Assembly (NCBI RefSeq): GCF_008704795.1
Contig: NZ_CP023690.1
Location: 9,743,161 to 9,807,160 of the forward strand
DNA length: 64,000 nt
Direction: 5' to 3'
Source of the DNA: Streptomyces spectabilis
GTDB taxonomy: Bacteria; Actinomycetota; Actinomycetes; Streptomycetales; Streptomycetaceae
A model generated the notes under the pieces. That model searched no databases, was not told where the DNA came from, and was given only the letters and a program-made list of their open reading frames with translations. Of the stretch, positions 1-9,360 are shown in pieces. Every line of letters starts with the position of its first letter. Position 1 is the stretch's first letter. The position numbers and the translations under genes were made by a program.

Positions 1-1
1 G

Positions 2-3000
2 TTCCGCTGCTACGCACCGGGCCTGGCGGACAGGAACGACAACCGGATCACGGCCGGGCACGAGTTCACCCAGGCGCTCGTGCTGCGGCCGGGGCATGCC
101 CGCGCGGTGGAACTCTCCCGGTACCTCGCCACCAACCTGACCCCCCTCGGGGTGCCGTACGACGTGGATGTCGTGCCGCACTTCCCGGCACAGGAGCAGT
201 TCGTCACCGCCTACGGCGATCTGGTGGTGGGTGTGTACACGGCGGCGACGGACCTGCTGCTCTTCGCCAAGGGGGAGGCGCAGAAGATCCAGCTGGTCGA
301 GACCGATCTGGGCCACCTCAACGACATGAAGACGGTCCTGGACACGGAGCGAAGGGCGGCCAAGGCGGGAGTCGACGCCGCCAAGGGCCGGGCGGACATC
401 CTCGACAAACAGCTGCGCGAGGTCCAGGCCCAACTCGACGCGGTCCGCACGAAGATGGCCAGCGAGCGCCTGGAGTTCCCGCCGGGAAACGATCTGGGTC
501 CGGTGATCGGTGCCGCCATCGTGGTCGCCGCCGCCGTCTCCGCCCTCTACACCGGCGGGGCCACCATCGCGGCCATGCTCGTCGCGAGCGACATGCTCGC
601 CAAGACCGCCGCGTCCATGGAAGGCTTCGACACCGCTACGGGGAAGTACCGGGACGGCAGCTATCTGGTCAACTGGTTCGACTGGGCCAGCGGCGTTCCC
701 AAGCCGCGCCCCGGGATCGACATCAAGACCTCCAAGCTCACCGACCTCGGTGACAAGGCCGCCGCGTTCATCAACGCGTCCGGCACCCTGGTCCAGCTCT
801 TCCAGGCCAAGGTCGACGGGAAGCTGGAGAACGAGGAGAAGAACCTCCTGGTCCGGCAGTTGGAGCTGGCGAGGGAGCGGGCGCTGCAGATGCTGGAGAT
901 CACCCATCAGCAGCTGAACCTGGCCGTGGCCGATGCCAAGATCGCCGTCAATGCGAACGACATCGCGCGCCTGACGAACCTGGAGGGGGGCTGGCAGCGT
1001 GACATCTCCCAGCTCATCGACATCTGCCGCCGGATGATCACCCGCAACCAGCACTACATGGACCTGCTGACCGAGTACTGCTACTACGCCAACCGGACAG
1101 TGGACCTCTGGACCTTCAGCAGCCACGCGCCCGCCTTCACCTTCGACTTCGGCTATCTGCACCCGGATGACATCGAGAACGCCTACCACCCGCTGGCCCG
1201 CGGCGACGACAGCCGTGTGAACGGCCTGCTGGAGCAGTACCAGTACTCCAAGAGGCAGCTGTCCGCGCTCATGGACCGGCGCAAGGAGTACGACTCGTAC
1301 GGCCTGAACCAGGACGTCCACTACCTCCGCCTGACCGCTCCCGAGGTGCTGAACGCGCTCAGGACCCACGGCACCGCGAGCTTCACCGTCCCCCTCGACG
1401 CGTTCGCCGACCGCTTCGAGATGAAGACCGCCTACCTGCACGTCGGCCTGCTGGGCGCCACCTGTGCCAACCCCCGCATGACCGTACTGGTCGAGCATCC
1501 GGGCGCGGCCACCAACCGGTACCGCGACGGCTCCCCGCGCACGGCGACGGCCGGCCCCCGGTCCAGCACGGTCCAGGCGACCTTCGACAAGAACGACCCC
1601 GGCAGGCCGATGACCGACCAGGCCTTCTACGGCCGCAGCCCCGCCACGACCTGGCGCATCACCATCGAGCCGGCCGCCGCCCAGGAGGCCCAGCTCGACC
1701 TCGGCGGCCTGAGCGCCGCCTACGTCACCCTCTGGTACTGGCACTTCCGCCGGAAGTCCCCTGGTCCGGCGCCCGCGCCCATGATCGTACGGGCGGACTT
1801 CGACGGCGACGGCATCGTGGACGAGACGGTCTGGGAACCGGAGCAGGGGCTCTGGCACGTCCGGCGGTCCTCGGACGGTGAAACCCTCACCGAGACCTGG
1901 GGCCAGGCCGGTGACTTCCCGGTACCCGCCGACTATGACGGCGACGGCACAGCGGAGCTGGCCGTGTTCGACCCCTCCAGCGGCAAGCTGTTCACCCGTC
2001 CCCTGCTCGGCAATCGACCGGTGGCGTACCACTGGGCCACCGCCGACCACACCCTGACCGTCGAGGAGCAGACGGGAGCGGAACGCCTGGCCACCGCGTT
2101 GGAGGCGTGCGCCGGCCAGCTGTCCGGGAACCAGCGCGCCGCGGAAGCCGTCGATCCGCAACAGACGGCGTGCCTCCTCCTGCGCCGCCTGACCCAGCTG
2201 GACCCCCGCCACCTGCCCCAGACCGCCCAGGCACTGGTCCGCCTGACGCACTTCCTCGCGGCAGCGGGCCGCTGGGAGGAGTCGGTGATCACCGGCCGGG
2301 AAGTCATCGCACTCTGCAGGCGGCTCGCCGCGGATCACCCGCAGGACGACGCACTCGCCCACCGCGCCGCCGAGGCCCTGATCGGGATCGCCGGGCACTG
2401 GTGGCAAAAGCCCGACCTCCAGGCCGAAGCCGCCGACCTCGCCCTCCAAGGCACCTCGACGGCCGGCATGCTGGCGGCCAAGAACCCCACCTACCGGCCC
2501 CAGCTCGCCGCCTGGGCCACCTCGCCGACCACGCCGTTCCTCGCGCACGTCGGCCGCACGGACGAGGCGCATCTGCTCGGAACACAGGCCATCACCCTCT
2601 ACCGCACGCTCGCCGCGCAGAACCCGGCCGACGACGAGCTCGTCTACCGCGTCTCGTGGTCGTCCATCGAGGTCTCCCTCCACCTCTGGAGCAAGCCGGA
2701 ACTCCAGGGCAGGGCGACGGAAATCACCGTCTCAGCCATCGACAACTTGCGGACCCTCAGCAGAAGGAGCCCCTCCTACCGTCGGCAGCTCGCCCAGTGG
2801 GCGGCTTCTCCGGCAGCGGCATTCCTCGCACAGTCGGGGCGTTGGGACGAGGCCGTGGCGGTGGGCGACGAGTCGATCAGTCTCTATCGCACGCTCGTCG
2901 CGGAGAACCCGGATGACGATGAGCTTGCCTACCGCCTCTCGTGGGCATCGATCGACATCGCTCTCCACCTGTGGGGCAAGCCCGAGCTCCAGGCCAAGGC

Positions 3001-3256
3001 GACCGGTCTCACCGTCTCAGCTGTCGACAACTTGCGGACCCTCAGCACGAAGAACCCCTCCCACCGCCCGCAACTGGCCGACTGGATCATGTCGCCCGCG
3101 TCTGCCTTCCTGGTCAGCACGGGCCAGCGGCAGCGCGCCATTGACCTGGTGCGGGAAGCCGTCGACCTCTACACCCAGCTCAACACCGAGGACCCCGTCA
3201 CCTACGGGCCCAAACTCGCCAACGCCAAGAAGACACTGGAGCAACTCGAAGCGTGA
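2..3256 (+). CDS. Large multidomain protein with coiled coil, FG-GAP-like and TPR-like repeats (5' end outside window)
   Basis: The frame is open from the first bases of the window, so the N-terminus is missing; 1084 residues are visible. Near residues 85-160 lies a Lys/Glu/Gln-rich probable coiled coil, followed by a Gly/Ala/Val hydrophobic stretch. Around residues 598-660 are two FG-GAP/VCBS-like calcium-loop motifs (DFDGDGIVDE and DYDGDGTAEL). The C-terminal third holds three tandem copies of a helical unit of 95 residues (285 nt), with anchors ALCRRLAADHPQDD, TLYRTLAAQNPADD and SLYRTLVAENPDDD, plus a partial fourth; these look TPR-like. The segment before the FG-GAP motifs, ending LDLGGLSAAYVTLWYW, is faintly reminiscent of the C-terminal part of insecticidal TcA toxin proteins, but that is a weak inference. 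Function is unknown. Confidence 0.85.
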   Translation, partial: FRCYAPGLADRNDNRITAGHEFTQALVLRPGHARAVELSRYLATNLTPLGVPYDVDVVPHFPAQEQFVTAYGDLVVGVYTAATDLLLFAKGEAQKIQLVETDLGHLNDMKTVLDTERRAAKAGVDAAKGRADILDKQLREVQAQLDAVRTKMASERLEFPPGNDLGPVIGAAIVVAAAVSALYTGGATIAAMLVASDMLAKTAASMEGFDTATGKYRDGSYLVNWFDWASGVPKPRPGIDIKTSKLTDLGDKAAAFINASGTLVQLFQAKVDGKLENEEKNLLVRQLELARERALQMLEITHQQLNLAVADAKIAVNANDIARLTNLEGGWQRDISQLIDICRRMITRNQHYMDLLTEYCYYANRTVDLWTFSSHAPAFTFDFGYLHPDDIENAYHPLARGDDSRVNGLLEQYQYSKRQLSALMDRRKEYDSYGLNQDVHYLRLTAPEVLNALRTHGTASFTVPLDAFADRFEMKTAYLHVGLLGATCANPRMTVLVEHPGAATNRYRDGSPRTATAGPRSSTVQATFDKNDPGRPMTDQAFYGRSPATTWRITIEPAAAQEAQLDLGGLSAAYVTLWYWHFRRKSPGPAPAPMIVRADFDGDGIVDETVWEPEQGLWHVRRSSDGETLTETWGQAGDFPVPADYDGDGTAELAVFDPSSGKLFTRPLLGNRPVAYHWATADHTLTVEEQTGAERLATALEACAGQLSGNQRAAEAVDPQQTACLLLRRLTQLDPRHLPQTAQALVRLTHFLAAAGRWEESVITGREVIALCRRLAADHPQDDALAHRAAEALIGIAGHWWQKPDLQAEAADLALQGTSTAGMLAAKNPTYRPQLAAWATSPTTPFLAHVGRTDEAHLLGTQAITLYRTLAAQNPADDELVYRVSWSSIEVSLHLWSKPELQGRATEITVSAIDNLRTLSRRSPSYRRQLAQWAASPAAAFLAQSGRWDEAVAVGDESISLYRTLVAENPDDDELAYRLSWASIDIALHLWGKPELQAKATGLTVSAVDNLRTLSTKNPSHRPQLADWIMSPASAFLVSTGQRQRAIDLVREAVDLYTQLNTEDPVTYGPKLANAKKTLEQLEA

Positions 3257-3496
3257 TCGCCCATGGCACTGCGGCCGGCGTCGAACCACTGCTGCCCGCA
3301 GCGCGGGTCCCTGTCACGCCTGCCGCTCGACGCCATCGGTCGGCGCAGGAGCCACCCGCCGGAACGGAGACGTAACATCGCCGCCCTCCCGGGCGTGCAC
3401 AGGTGGCGGCCCTGCACCACCTCCTGGACCTGCCGGAGACGGGCGCGACCAACGGCGCGGCCCGTCCCGTATCCATCACCGAGGAGGTCGCGAACC

Positions 3497-4153
3497 ATGG
3501 CTGACGTGAAGATCGAGGAACTCCTCGACGACGTGGTGGTGCACCTGCCGAGTGCTGTGCAGGTGCGCGCGCGGGGCGGGCGGCGGCGGGCCCGGCGCCA
3601 AGCCGCGGGCGCGGTCGTGGCCGCGACGGCGGTGATGGCCGGGGCGCTGGTGTGGGCGGGCGTGGACGGCGACGAGGGACGCGCGCGCCCGTCGACCGGC
3701 CCGAGCACCCCGGCGATCGTCGTCGACGGAATGCCGCGGATCCTGCCCCCCGACGAGGTCCCCGGGAACGGCCGCTGGCACTGGCAGGCCCAGGAAGAGG
3801 ACACGAAGGACTCACCGCTGCCGCGGATCGCGGAGAGCGGCTCGTGCCCCGATTCGTTCCGCGAGCGGAAGACCCCCGAGCACGTGCAGTACTCCGCCAC
3901 GTACTACTCCGAGGGCGCCGACGGCGCGGCTTCCGCGAGCCACCGCATCGTCTCCTATGCGAGCCCGGAGGTGGCCGGACGCGAGCGTGCGGCTTACGAG
4001 GCGGAACTGGAGGCCTGCGGTCTGAGGTACCGGGGCGGCGAGCGGCCGCGCTGGTCGGGCCCCGCCGTCGGCGACGGCACCCTCCTGCGTGTCACCGTCC
4101 AGCAGGACGGCAAGTGGCTCTCGGTGGTGGAGGTGCGGGTCGAGTCCTCCTGA
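3497..4153 (+). CDS. Membrane-anchored hypothetical protein
   Basis: This 218-residue protein starts at an ATG preceded by a strong GAGGAGG ribosome binding site; the upstream in-frame ATG at 3263 lacks one. A short acidic N-terminus is followed by an Arg-rich stretch (residues about 25-37) and one hydrophobic segment (about 38-56), so it is probably a single-pass protein with most of the chain outside the membrane. The outer part has two Cys residues. This layout (cytoplasmic stub, RRRAR stretch, one membrane helix) is common in Streptomyces proteins encoded near ECF sigma factors, but no sigma gene is adjacent. No enzymatic motif is visible and the function is unknown. Confidence 0.75.
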   Translation: MADVKIEELLDDVVVHLPSAVQVRARGGRRRARRQAAGAVVAATAVMAGALVWAGVDGDEGRARPSTGPSTPAIVVDGMPRILPPDEVPGNGRWHWQAQEEDTKDSPLPRIAESGSCPDSFRERKTPEHVQYSATYYSEGADGAASASHRIVSYASPEVAGRERAAYEAELEACGLRYRGGERPRWSGPAVGDGTLLRVTVQQDGKWLSVVEVRVESS

Positions 4154-4172
4154 GGGCAGGCCGGGCCGAGCA

Positions 4173-4838
4173 CTACGCCGGTACTTGGTGGGAACCGCGA
4201 GGTGTCTGGGTGCGGTACGAATGGCCGAGTTCCGGGCCGAGTCCGAAGTAGTGGCGGAAGTTGTAGATCAGAGGGCTCCAGGCCGTGGGGTCGATGTGGT
4301 CGGTGCCGGGCACGACGACGCGGGCATCGGCATGGACCTTGCGCACGACGGCCTCCACGATGACGAACTCTCCCGAGACGTCGGGCCGCACCCGCTCGGC
4401 GCGGGCCTCCAGCTGGATCGGGCACTCGGCGACGCGAGGAGGCCGGACCAGGTGGGACGGTTCGCCGGTCAGCCCGGCCGCGGCGAACTTCTCCGGCTCG
4501 AAGCGGCAGCCGTCGGGCTTGGTGGAGGGCACCGGGTTCCGGCCGGTCAGGGGCGCGAGACGTTCCACCGCCGGCCACTGGGCGGGGGCGGGCAGGTTGA
4601 TCACCACGTCGGGGCGGCTGCCGAGGTTGTGCGCGGTCTGTCCGTCGCGGCCCAGACCCAGGACGACCGTATGGCCGAGGGCCCATGCGGAGGACATCGG
4701 GGCCAGGTTGAAGGTGCCGTCCTGGTTCTCCGTGGTCAGGAGCACCACCGGCGTCCCGAAGTACAGGATGCTCGGTGTGATCTCCACGTGGGTGACGGCT
4801 GTTTCCTGGGCCCGGATCCCGGGAGGTGCTGTGTTCAT
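4173..4838 (-). CDS. Flavin reductase-like FMN-binding protein
   Basis: The 221-residue product has the split-barrel flavin-binding fold of the DIM6/NTAB flavin reductase-like group: TPSILYFGTPVVLLTTENQDG near the start, then NLAPMSSAWALG, the usual position for FMN phosphate contacts, and a later VEAVVRKVHAD strand. Such proteins reduce or bind FMN using NAD(P)H and often supply reduced flavin to oxygenases. The ATG at 4838 is chosen because the frame further upstream runs through the divergent regulator gene and has no family resemblance. It is transcribed divergently from an ArsR-type regulator about 50 nt away, which probably controls it. The partner oxygenase, if any, is not next door. 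Confidence 0.85.
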   Translation of the reverse strand: MNTAPPGIRAQETAVTHVEITPSILYFGTPVVLLTTENQDGTFNLAPMSSAWALGHTVVLGLGRDGQTAHNLGSRPDVVINLPAPAQWPAVERLAPLTGRNPVPSTKPDGCRFEPEKFAAAGLTGEPSHLVRPPRVAECPIQLEARAERVRPDVSGEFVIVEAVVRKVHADARVVVPGTDHIDPTAWSPLIYNFRHYFGLGPELGHSYRTQTPRGSHQVPA

Positions 4839-4888
4839 GGAGGGAAGCGTAGGAGCCGGATGTTTCGGTAGCGGCCGAAGCGTCACGG
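4839..4888. promoter_or_regulatory. Divergent promoter region, flavin reductase / ArsR regulator
   Basis: This spacer of about 50 bp is the only non-coding DNA between the two divergent genes and must contain both core promoters and probably the ArsR operator. No clear palindrome was found by eye, so no operator sequence is proposed. Confidence 0.4.
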
Positions 4889-5623
4889 GTGACAATGGAC
4901 TGCATGAATGCGAAGCGGGCACCGGGGAGCGGCCCCGATCTGGCCTCCGTGGCGAGGCTTCTGGCCGATGGCACGCGGGCGGGTTTCTGTCTGGCCCTGC
5001 TCGACGGCCGCGCATGGACGGCGACGGAACTGGCCCGACACGTGGGAGTGGCGCCCTCCACCGCGACCGAGCACCTGCATCTGCTCGTACGCGGAAACCT
5101 GCTCGCCGAGGAACGCCAGGGCCGCCATCGCTACGTGCGTCTGGCCGGGCCCCACGTCGCCGAGCTGGTCGAAAGCCTCGCGGCGCTGGCCCCCGAACAC
5201 GCCGCACCTCCCCGCACCCTGTCGGCGGCAGGCCGCCGACAGGCCCTCGCGCACGCCCGCACCTGCTACGACCACCTCGCCGGGACCATCGGGGTGGCCA
5301 TCACCGACACGATGATCGAGCGACGCCTACTCGATCTGGCACACGGGCTCAGCCTCACCCGCGCCGGAGCGGACTGGCTCGAAGATCTCGGCATCACCGT
5401 CCCGACGGGGACGCGTCGGCCGTCGGTGCGGTCGTGCCTGGACTGGACCGAACGCCGCCCCCATCTGGCCGGCGCGGTCGGTGCCGCCCTGTGCCGGCAC
5501 GCCTTCGACACAGGCTGGATCAGCCGCGTCGGCACGACCCGCGCGGTCGTCGTCACCCCGCTCGGCGAACAGGCTCTCCACCACCACCTCGGCTTGCCCG
5601 GTGATCTGCTCGCCGGGAGATGA
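4889..5623 (+). CDS. ArsR-family winged-helix transcriptional regulator
   Basis: This protein of up to 244 residues carries an N-terminal ArsR-type winged helix at about residues 18-90 (SVARLLADGTRAGFCLALLD, then ELARHVGVAPSTATEHLHLL as the recognition helix). The C-terminal half contains many His and two spaced Cys residues and resembles the extension of helix-turn-helix regulators that pair with flavin reductases or efflux genes. Start choice is uncertain: GTG at 4889, ATG at 4895 and ATG at 4904 are all in frame and none has a good ribosome binding site. It is divergent from the flavin reductase gene, so the short shared intergenic region should hold both promoters and its operator. Confidence 0.85.
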   Translation: MTMDCMNAKRAPGSGPDLASVARLLADGTRAGFCLALLDGRAWTATELARHVGVAPSTATEHLHLLVRGNLLAEERQGRHRYVRLAGPHVAELVESLAALAPEHAAPPRTLSAAGRRQALAHARTCYDHLAGTIGVAITDTMIERRLLDLAHGLSLTRAGADWLEDLGITVPTGTRRPSVRSCLDWTERRPHLAGAVGAALCRHAFDTGWISRVGTTRAVVVTPLGEQALHHHLGLPGDLLAGR

Positions 5624-5797
5624 GCGCCCTACACGTACACCGGCTTCACCGCTCTACGCTGCTCCATGGCGCTTTCGCCCCACAGGAACAAGTCATTCCA
5701 ACCTCCAAACCAGCCTTGCCGCGCCAGCGGAGACGGCGCTGCCCCTCCCGATGGATACAACTGATGCCAATCAGCCACGATCCGGCCGGGGGCAGGA

Positions 5798-6445
5798 GTG
5801 AAACGCGTGCGCACGAAGCAAGCTGCCGCCGGACTCGCCGCTGCGGTGTTGAGCGGACTGCTGGCAACTCAGGCGTCAGGCCTGGGCGACGCAGACTCCG
5901 AATCCATTTCAGCGGCCCGGACAGCGGAGTTGTCGCACCTCGCGGAGAGCTACCTCCAGACGCGAGCCAGCATGGTGACGACCAGCCCTCAAGCCCCGCG
6001 ACGCACCCTCCTGGGCGCCACTCCGCCCATGGCGGATCGCCTTGAGGACGAGTTCGTGAGACTCAAGGCGAAGGGCAAGATGTACGAGGGTGTCGACGGC
6101 GGTTACAGCAAGGCTGTCGTTGACGTCACGGTCACGGGTTCATCGCTCGATGGCAATGTCGCCACCCTCGAGATCACTGAAGACGGCCGTCTCTACGCGC
6201 CGCTCACACCTGCGGACGTGGCTGGGGGAGCACCGGAGTACGAGGAGTACTCACTGCCGCACACGGTGACGTTCGTGAAGCAATCCGACGGTTCCTGGCT
6301 GCTTTCATCGGACGAAGTTGATGCGGGCTCCGGCCCAACCCCCAGCACTCAACTGACAGAACCAGATGTGACGGACGACGGAGGCGAAGCGCCGGACGAG
6401 GACGCGGACGAAGGCCGCAAGGAGCGGTCGCGCTCGTCGGCGTGA
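5798..6445 (+). CDS. Secreted hypothetical protein
   Basis: This 215-residue protein starts at GTG after GGCAGGA. It begins with KRVRTKQ and a hydrophobic segment ending near LATQASG, a plausible Sec signal peptide of about 28 residues. The mature part starts with a helical stretch (ELSHLAESYLQTRASM) followed by a beta-rich domain with DVTVTGSSLDGNVATLEITE, an arrangement seen in NTF2-like or amidase-associated N-terminal regions of actinobacterial secreted proteins. The C-terminus is a disordered acidic tail. No catalytic residues are evident and no partner gene is clear, although a small membrane protein gene follows 54 nt downstream. Confidence 0.75.
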   Translation: MKRVRTKQAAAGLAAAVLSGLLATQASGLGDADSESISAARTAELSHLAESYLQTRASMVTTSPQAPRRTLLGATPPMADRLEDEFVRLKAKGKMYEGVDGGYSKAVVDVTVTGSSLDGNVATLEITEDGRLYAPLTPADVAGGAPEYEEYSLPHTVTFVKQSDGSWLLSSDEVDAGSGPTPSTQLTEPDVTDDGGEAPDEDADEGRKERSRSSA

Positions 6446-6499
6446 CGACGGTGCGGGACCGGCGCGGTGCAGCTGTGCCCACGCGCGAAGAGGTGACGA

Positions 6500-6724
6500 G
6501 TGCGGCGACGTTGGTGGCCGGTGGTCATGGCCGTGTGGGCGGTTCTCGTGGTGGTCGGTGGGCTCCTGACGCTCTACTTGAGCGGTGGTGAGGGCCACGC
6601 GGTGGACCCGGGCCGTGGCGCGCCGTCGGAGACTCCATCGAGCACTTACGACGACCCGCCCTGTCCCAGCCCGACCGAGGATGACGCCACGTTGAGCGCC
6701 TGCGCCCATGAGGTAGGGGACTAG
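6500..6724 (+). CDS. Small membrane protein
   Basis: A 74-residue product begins at GTG with GAAGAGG just upstream. The first 10 residues are basic (RRRWW), then one hydrophobic helix spans about residues 8-28, followed by a Pro/Ser/Thr/Asp-rich tail with two Cys residues. It lies 54 nt after the secreted protein gene on the same strand, so the two may be co-transcribed. There is no recognised family. The composition and ribosome binding site favour a real gene, but support is modest. Confidence 0.5.
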   Translation: MRRRWWPVVMAVWAVLVVVGGLLTLYLSGGEGHAVDPGRGAPSETPSSTYDDPPCPSPTEDDATLSACAHEVGD

Positions 6725-6874
6725 CGTTGCATCAGGCAACGTTCGCCCTGTCGACAACTGCACACAGGCGTTCGCTGACGGCATGCGGGGGATCACCTCG
6801 CGGGGCGCACCGGCTGGGGGATCAAGCCAGACGGCGCGCCGCGCCACATCACGCCAGGGCAATCGTTCCGGATG

Positions 6875-7147
6875 CTAGTCGTCTACCCGCTCCTTCAGAT
6901 GGACGGTCACGGTGTCCCCTTCCTCCTTGCCGATCGCCTTGCGCACCTCCGCCTTCACAGGCAGCTTGTGCCTGCCGTCCCCCAGGGCCATGAAGGAACT
7001 CTGGAAGGGATGACCATCGATAGTGCCCCGGACCTTCACCAGGCCGCGGGTGCCGAAGAACTCGGCCGACTCAGGCCACACGACGTAAGTCCAGCCGCCG
7101 TTCTTCGGGCTCTTCTGCAGGGTCGCGGTGAATTGCTTGTCCATCAT
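6875..7147 (-). CDS. DUF1905 domain protein
   Basis: The 90-residue product matches the small DUF1905 beta-barrel family: [20 protein letters not shown], then [35 protein letters not shown] and GDTVTVHLK. Members are single-domain or fused to a YdeI/OmpD-associated domain; the biochemical role is unknown. Two tandem ATG codons (7147 and 7144) are possible starts. It lies 13 nt downstream of the VOC gene on the same strand and is almost certainly co-transcribed with it. Confidence 0.85.
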   Translation of the reverse strand: MMDKQFTATLQKSPKNGGWTYVVWPESAEFFGTRGLVKVRGTIDGHPFQSSFMALGDGRHKLPVKAEVRKAIGKEEGDTVTVHLKERVDD

Positions 7148-7160
7148 GGATACCGCCTGT

Positions 7161-7526
7161 TCAGGAGCTTTCGACGAGAATGAGGTTGTTGCCATCCGGG
7201 TCACGCACAGCGAACATCGGTGGTACTGCGGGCCCCATCCGCACGACCTCTGCATCGGCGTCGACGCCGCGTGCGCGCAGGTGCACGTGGTCGGCGTCGG
7301 CGTCCTGGGTCGTAAGACGGATACCGGTCGTGACTCCTTCGGGAACGAGCGCGACAGTCGTGGTCGCTCCAGGCGGTGCCACCTCGATCCAGCGTCCTTC
7401 GCCGAAGGGCACGTCGCGTCGTACTTCGAAGCCGAGCTCACCGACGTAGAACTCGGTCGCCTTCTGCTGGTCGGTGACGCGAATCCCGACCGTGGCGACC
7501 TGCGTGATGTGAGTGGTCCTGCTCAT
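7161..7526 (-). CDS. VOC (glyoxalase/bleomycin resistance-like) family protein
   Basis: A 121-residue vicinal-oxygen-chelate protein. The first beta-alpha-beta unit is visible ([29 protein letters not shown]), as is the terminal [11 protein letters not shown] strand with the usual metal-ligand Glu. Small VOC proteins act as lyases, dioxygenases or antibiotic-binding resistance proteins; the substrate cannot be read from sequence. The start has a good GGAGGCAGGCA ribosome binding site. It precedes the DUF1905 gene as a two-gene operon. Confidence 0.9.
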   Translation of the reverse strand: MSRTTHITQVATVGIRVTDQQKATEFYVGELGFEVRRDVPFGEGRWIEVAPPGATTTVALVPEGVTTGIRLTTQDADADHVHLRARGVDADAEVVRMGPAVPPMFAVRDPDGNNLILVESS

Positions 7527-7752
7527 TGCCTGCCTCCACGTCCTTGGCGTTCACCAGGTAGGACGGAGGCCAACGGGAAAACTCATCGCTGGCCACGACG
7601 ATCGACCGGACAGGGCCCTCAACAGGGCGAACGCTGCCTGATGCGGCACTGGGCAGCGCCCTCGATGCCTGAGCAGCCATTGCGTCGGCTGAACGGCCTC
7701 TCGCCCCCAGGGCATCGACCTGCCGACCGCTGCGTCGAACCCACGTGACCGC

Positions 7753-8340
7753 CTAACCCCGGCCGCCGGAGAACAGTAGCTCGGCCAAGGTCCGGAACAC
7801 GTCCTCCGGATCGCGTTCTCCCACCGGGTCCCGCAGGTTCTCGCTCAGCAGGAGCGTGGTGAATCCGTGGGCGAGCGACCATGCGGCGATGCCCGCGAGT
7901 CGTGCGTCCTCGCCGCGCCCGCTCGCCGGGACCTCGGCGATCCCGGCCCGCAGTTCGGCTCCGGCGCGGGTGCGGGCGGCGAGCAGGGCGGCGTCGTCGC
8001 CGCGCAGCAGGTCCGGGCGGAACATGACCTGGAAGTGCGCGGGGTGCTCGATCCCGAACCGGACGTAGCACACCCCGCGTTCGCGCAGGTCGGCACCCTC
8101 GGCCAGGGCGTCCGCCAGCAGCTCGTACCCTTCCGCGGCGATCGCGGTGAGCAGGCCCGTGCGGTCCTTGAAGTGGTGGGCGGGGGCAGCGTGCGAGACG
8201 CCCGCGCGACGGGCGAGATCACGCAGGCTCAGGGCGCCGGGCCCGTCGGTGGCGATGACGTCGAGGGCAGCGGTCAGGACGGCGCGGTACAGATCGCCGT
8301 GATGGTACGAGCCGCTGTTGGTGGTGGCCATGTCCCCCAT
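7753..8340 (-). CDS. TetR-family transcriptional regulator
   Basis: This protein of about 195 residues has an N-terminal TetR helix-turn-helix (HHGDLYRAVLTAALDVIA, then LSLRDLARRAGVSHAAPAHHF), followed by a helical ligand-binding domain typical of the WHG/TetR_C group. ATG codons at 8340 and 8331 are both possible starts. It is divergent from the SCO6745-family gene, and a near-palindromic TTGTCACTGTCAA element lies in the spacer. The expected role is repression of itself and the neighbour. Confidence 0.9.
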   Translation of the reverse strand: MGDMATTNSGSYHHGDLYRAVLTAALDVIATDGPGALSLRDLARRAGVSHAAPAHHFKDRTGLLTAIAAEGYELLADALAEGADLRERGVCYVRFGIEHPAHFQVMFRPDLLRGDDAALLAARTRAGAELRAGIAEVPASGRGEDARLAGIAAWSLAHGFTTLLLSENLRDPVGERDPEDVFRTLAELLFSGGRG

Positions 8341-8388
8341 GGTCGCGCCACATCTAGGCGTTGACAAGTTCGAGGGGCGCGAGCAATC

Positions 8389-8401
8389 TTGTCACTGTCA
8401 A
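8389..8401. promoter_or_regulatory. Candidate operator of the adjacent TetR regulator
   Basis: TTGTCACTGTCAA is an odd-centred dyad of the form TTGnCA-n-TGnCAA in the intergenic region between the TetR gene and the SCO6745-family gene. A related half-site, TTGACAAG, occurs at 8361-8368. Position and symmetry fit a TetR operator controlling both divergent promoters. This is inference from symmetry only. Confidence 0.45.
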
Positions 8402-8439
8402 GTTCGGACGGATGGATGACCTGTGACGGGGAGAGCGCC

Positions 8440-9327
8440 ATGGCGGACCAGAAGGATCAGGCGGGGCAGATCGAGCTCGGCCGCGTGCGTCAGCTGTGGC
8501 ATCTGCTGGAGCCGCTGCACGCGGTGGTGTACTTCGCTCCGGAAGCCGCCGCGGAGGCGGACGGGCTCGGCATCGAGTCCGGCCGCTGGCCGCGGTACTT
8601 CGCTTGGCGGGCCGCGCCGCTCGGAGCGGTCGGCCACGAGCAGGTGACGTCGGCGTTCTACAGCTTCAGCCCCGGGATGGTCAGGGAGCACATCCCTTCC
8701 GTCTGGGGCGCCGCGGACCCCGCGACCGTCCTGGACGCTCGCCGTCGCGCCGTCGATCGTACGTACCGCGCGCTCCTCGGCGGCCGCCTCGACGACCGCG
8801 AGCTGGCCGAGGCCGCCGCCCTGGCGCGCCGCGTCGCCGAGGCCGCGGAGCACGCGGGCCGGCCCCTGGCCGCCGCCAACGCGGCGCAGCCCTGGCCCGA
8901 GGCCCCTCACCTGGTGCTCTGGCAGGCCGCGACGATCCTGCGCGAACACCGTGGGGACGGCCATCTCGCGGCGCTGTTGATCGCCGGGCTCGACCCGGTG
9001 GAGTCACTGGTGTCGTTCGCGGCCATCGGGGCGGCGCCCGAGGAGACCTTCAGGAGCCGGGGCTGGAGCGAGAAGGAGTGGGCCGCGGGGCGCGAGCGCC
9101 TGGTCGGCCGCGGCCTGGTGGAGGCGGACGGCACGGCGACCGAAGCGGGGCGCGCGCTGCGCGCCCAGGTCGAGCGTCACACGGACGAGCTGGCGGCGGC
9201 ACCCTGGCAGGCGCTGGGCGCGGCCGGCGCGGACCGGCTCAGCGAGCTGCTGGGGGACTACTGGGTGGCGGTCATCGGTTCGGGGATGCTGCCGGGGACG
9301 AACACGCTGGGGATCGGCACGGTGTGA
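8440..9327 (+). CDS. SCO6745-family protein
   Basis: The 295-residue product has the hallmark N-terminal pattern of the actinobacterial SCO6745 family: VRQLWHLLEPLHAVVYFAPE, then RYFAWRAAPLGAVGHEQVTS and a FYSFSPGMV segment. A C-terminal winged-helix-like part follows (VERGLVEADGTATEAGRALR pattern near residues 225-250). The family's function is unknown to me. The ATG at 8440 is preceded by GGGGAGAG and fits the family start better than the in-frame codon at 8389. Divergent transcription from the TetR gene suggests regulation by it. Confidence 0.85.
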   Translation: MADQKDQAGQIELGRVRQLWHLLEPLHAVVYFAPEAAAEADGLGIESGRWPRYFAWRAAPLGAVGHEQVTSAFYSFSPGMVREHIPSVWGAADPATVLDARRRAVDRTYRALLGGRLDDRELAEAAALARRVAEAAEHAGRPLAAANAAQPWPEAPHLVLWQAATILREHRGDGHLAALLIAGLDPVESLVSFAAIGAAPEETFRSRGWSEKEWAAGRERLVGRGLVEADGTATEAGRALRAQVERHTDELAAAPWQALGAAGADRLSELLGDYWVAVIGSGMLPGTNTLGIGTV

Positions 9328-9360
9328 GCCGTCGGGCGCCCCCACCGCGGCGGAGCGACG

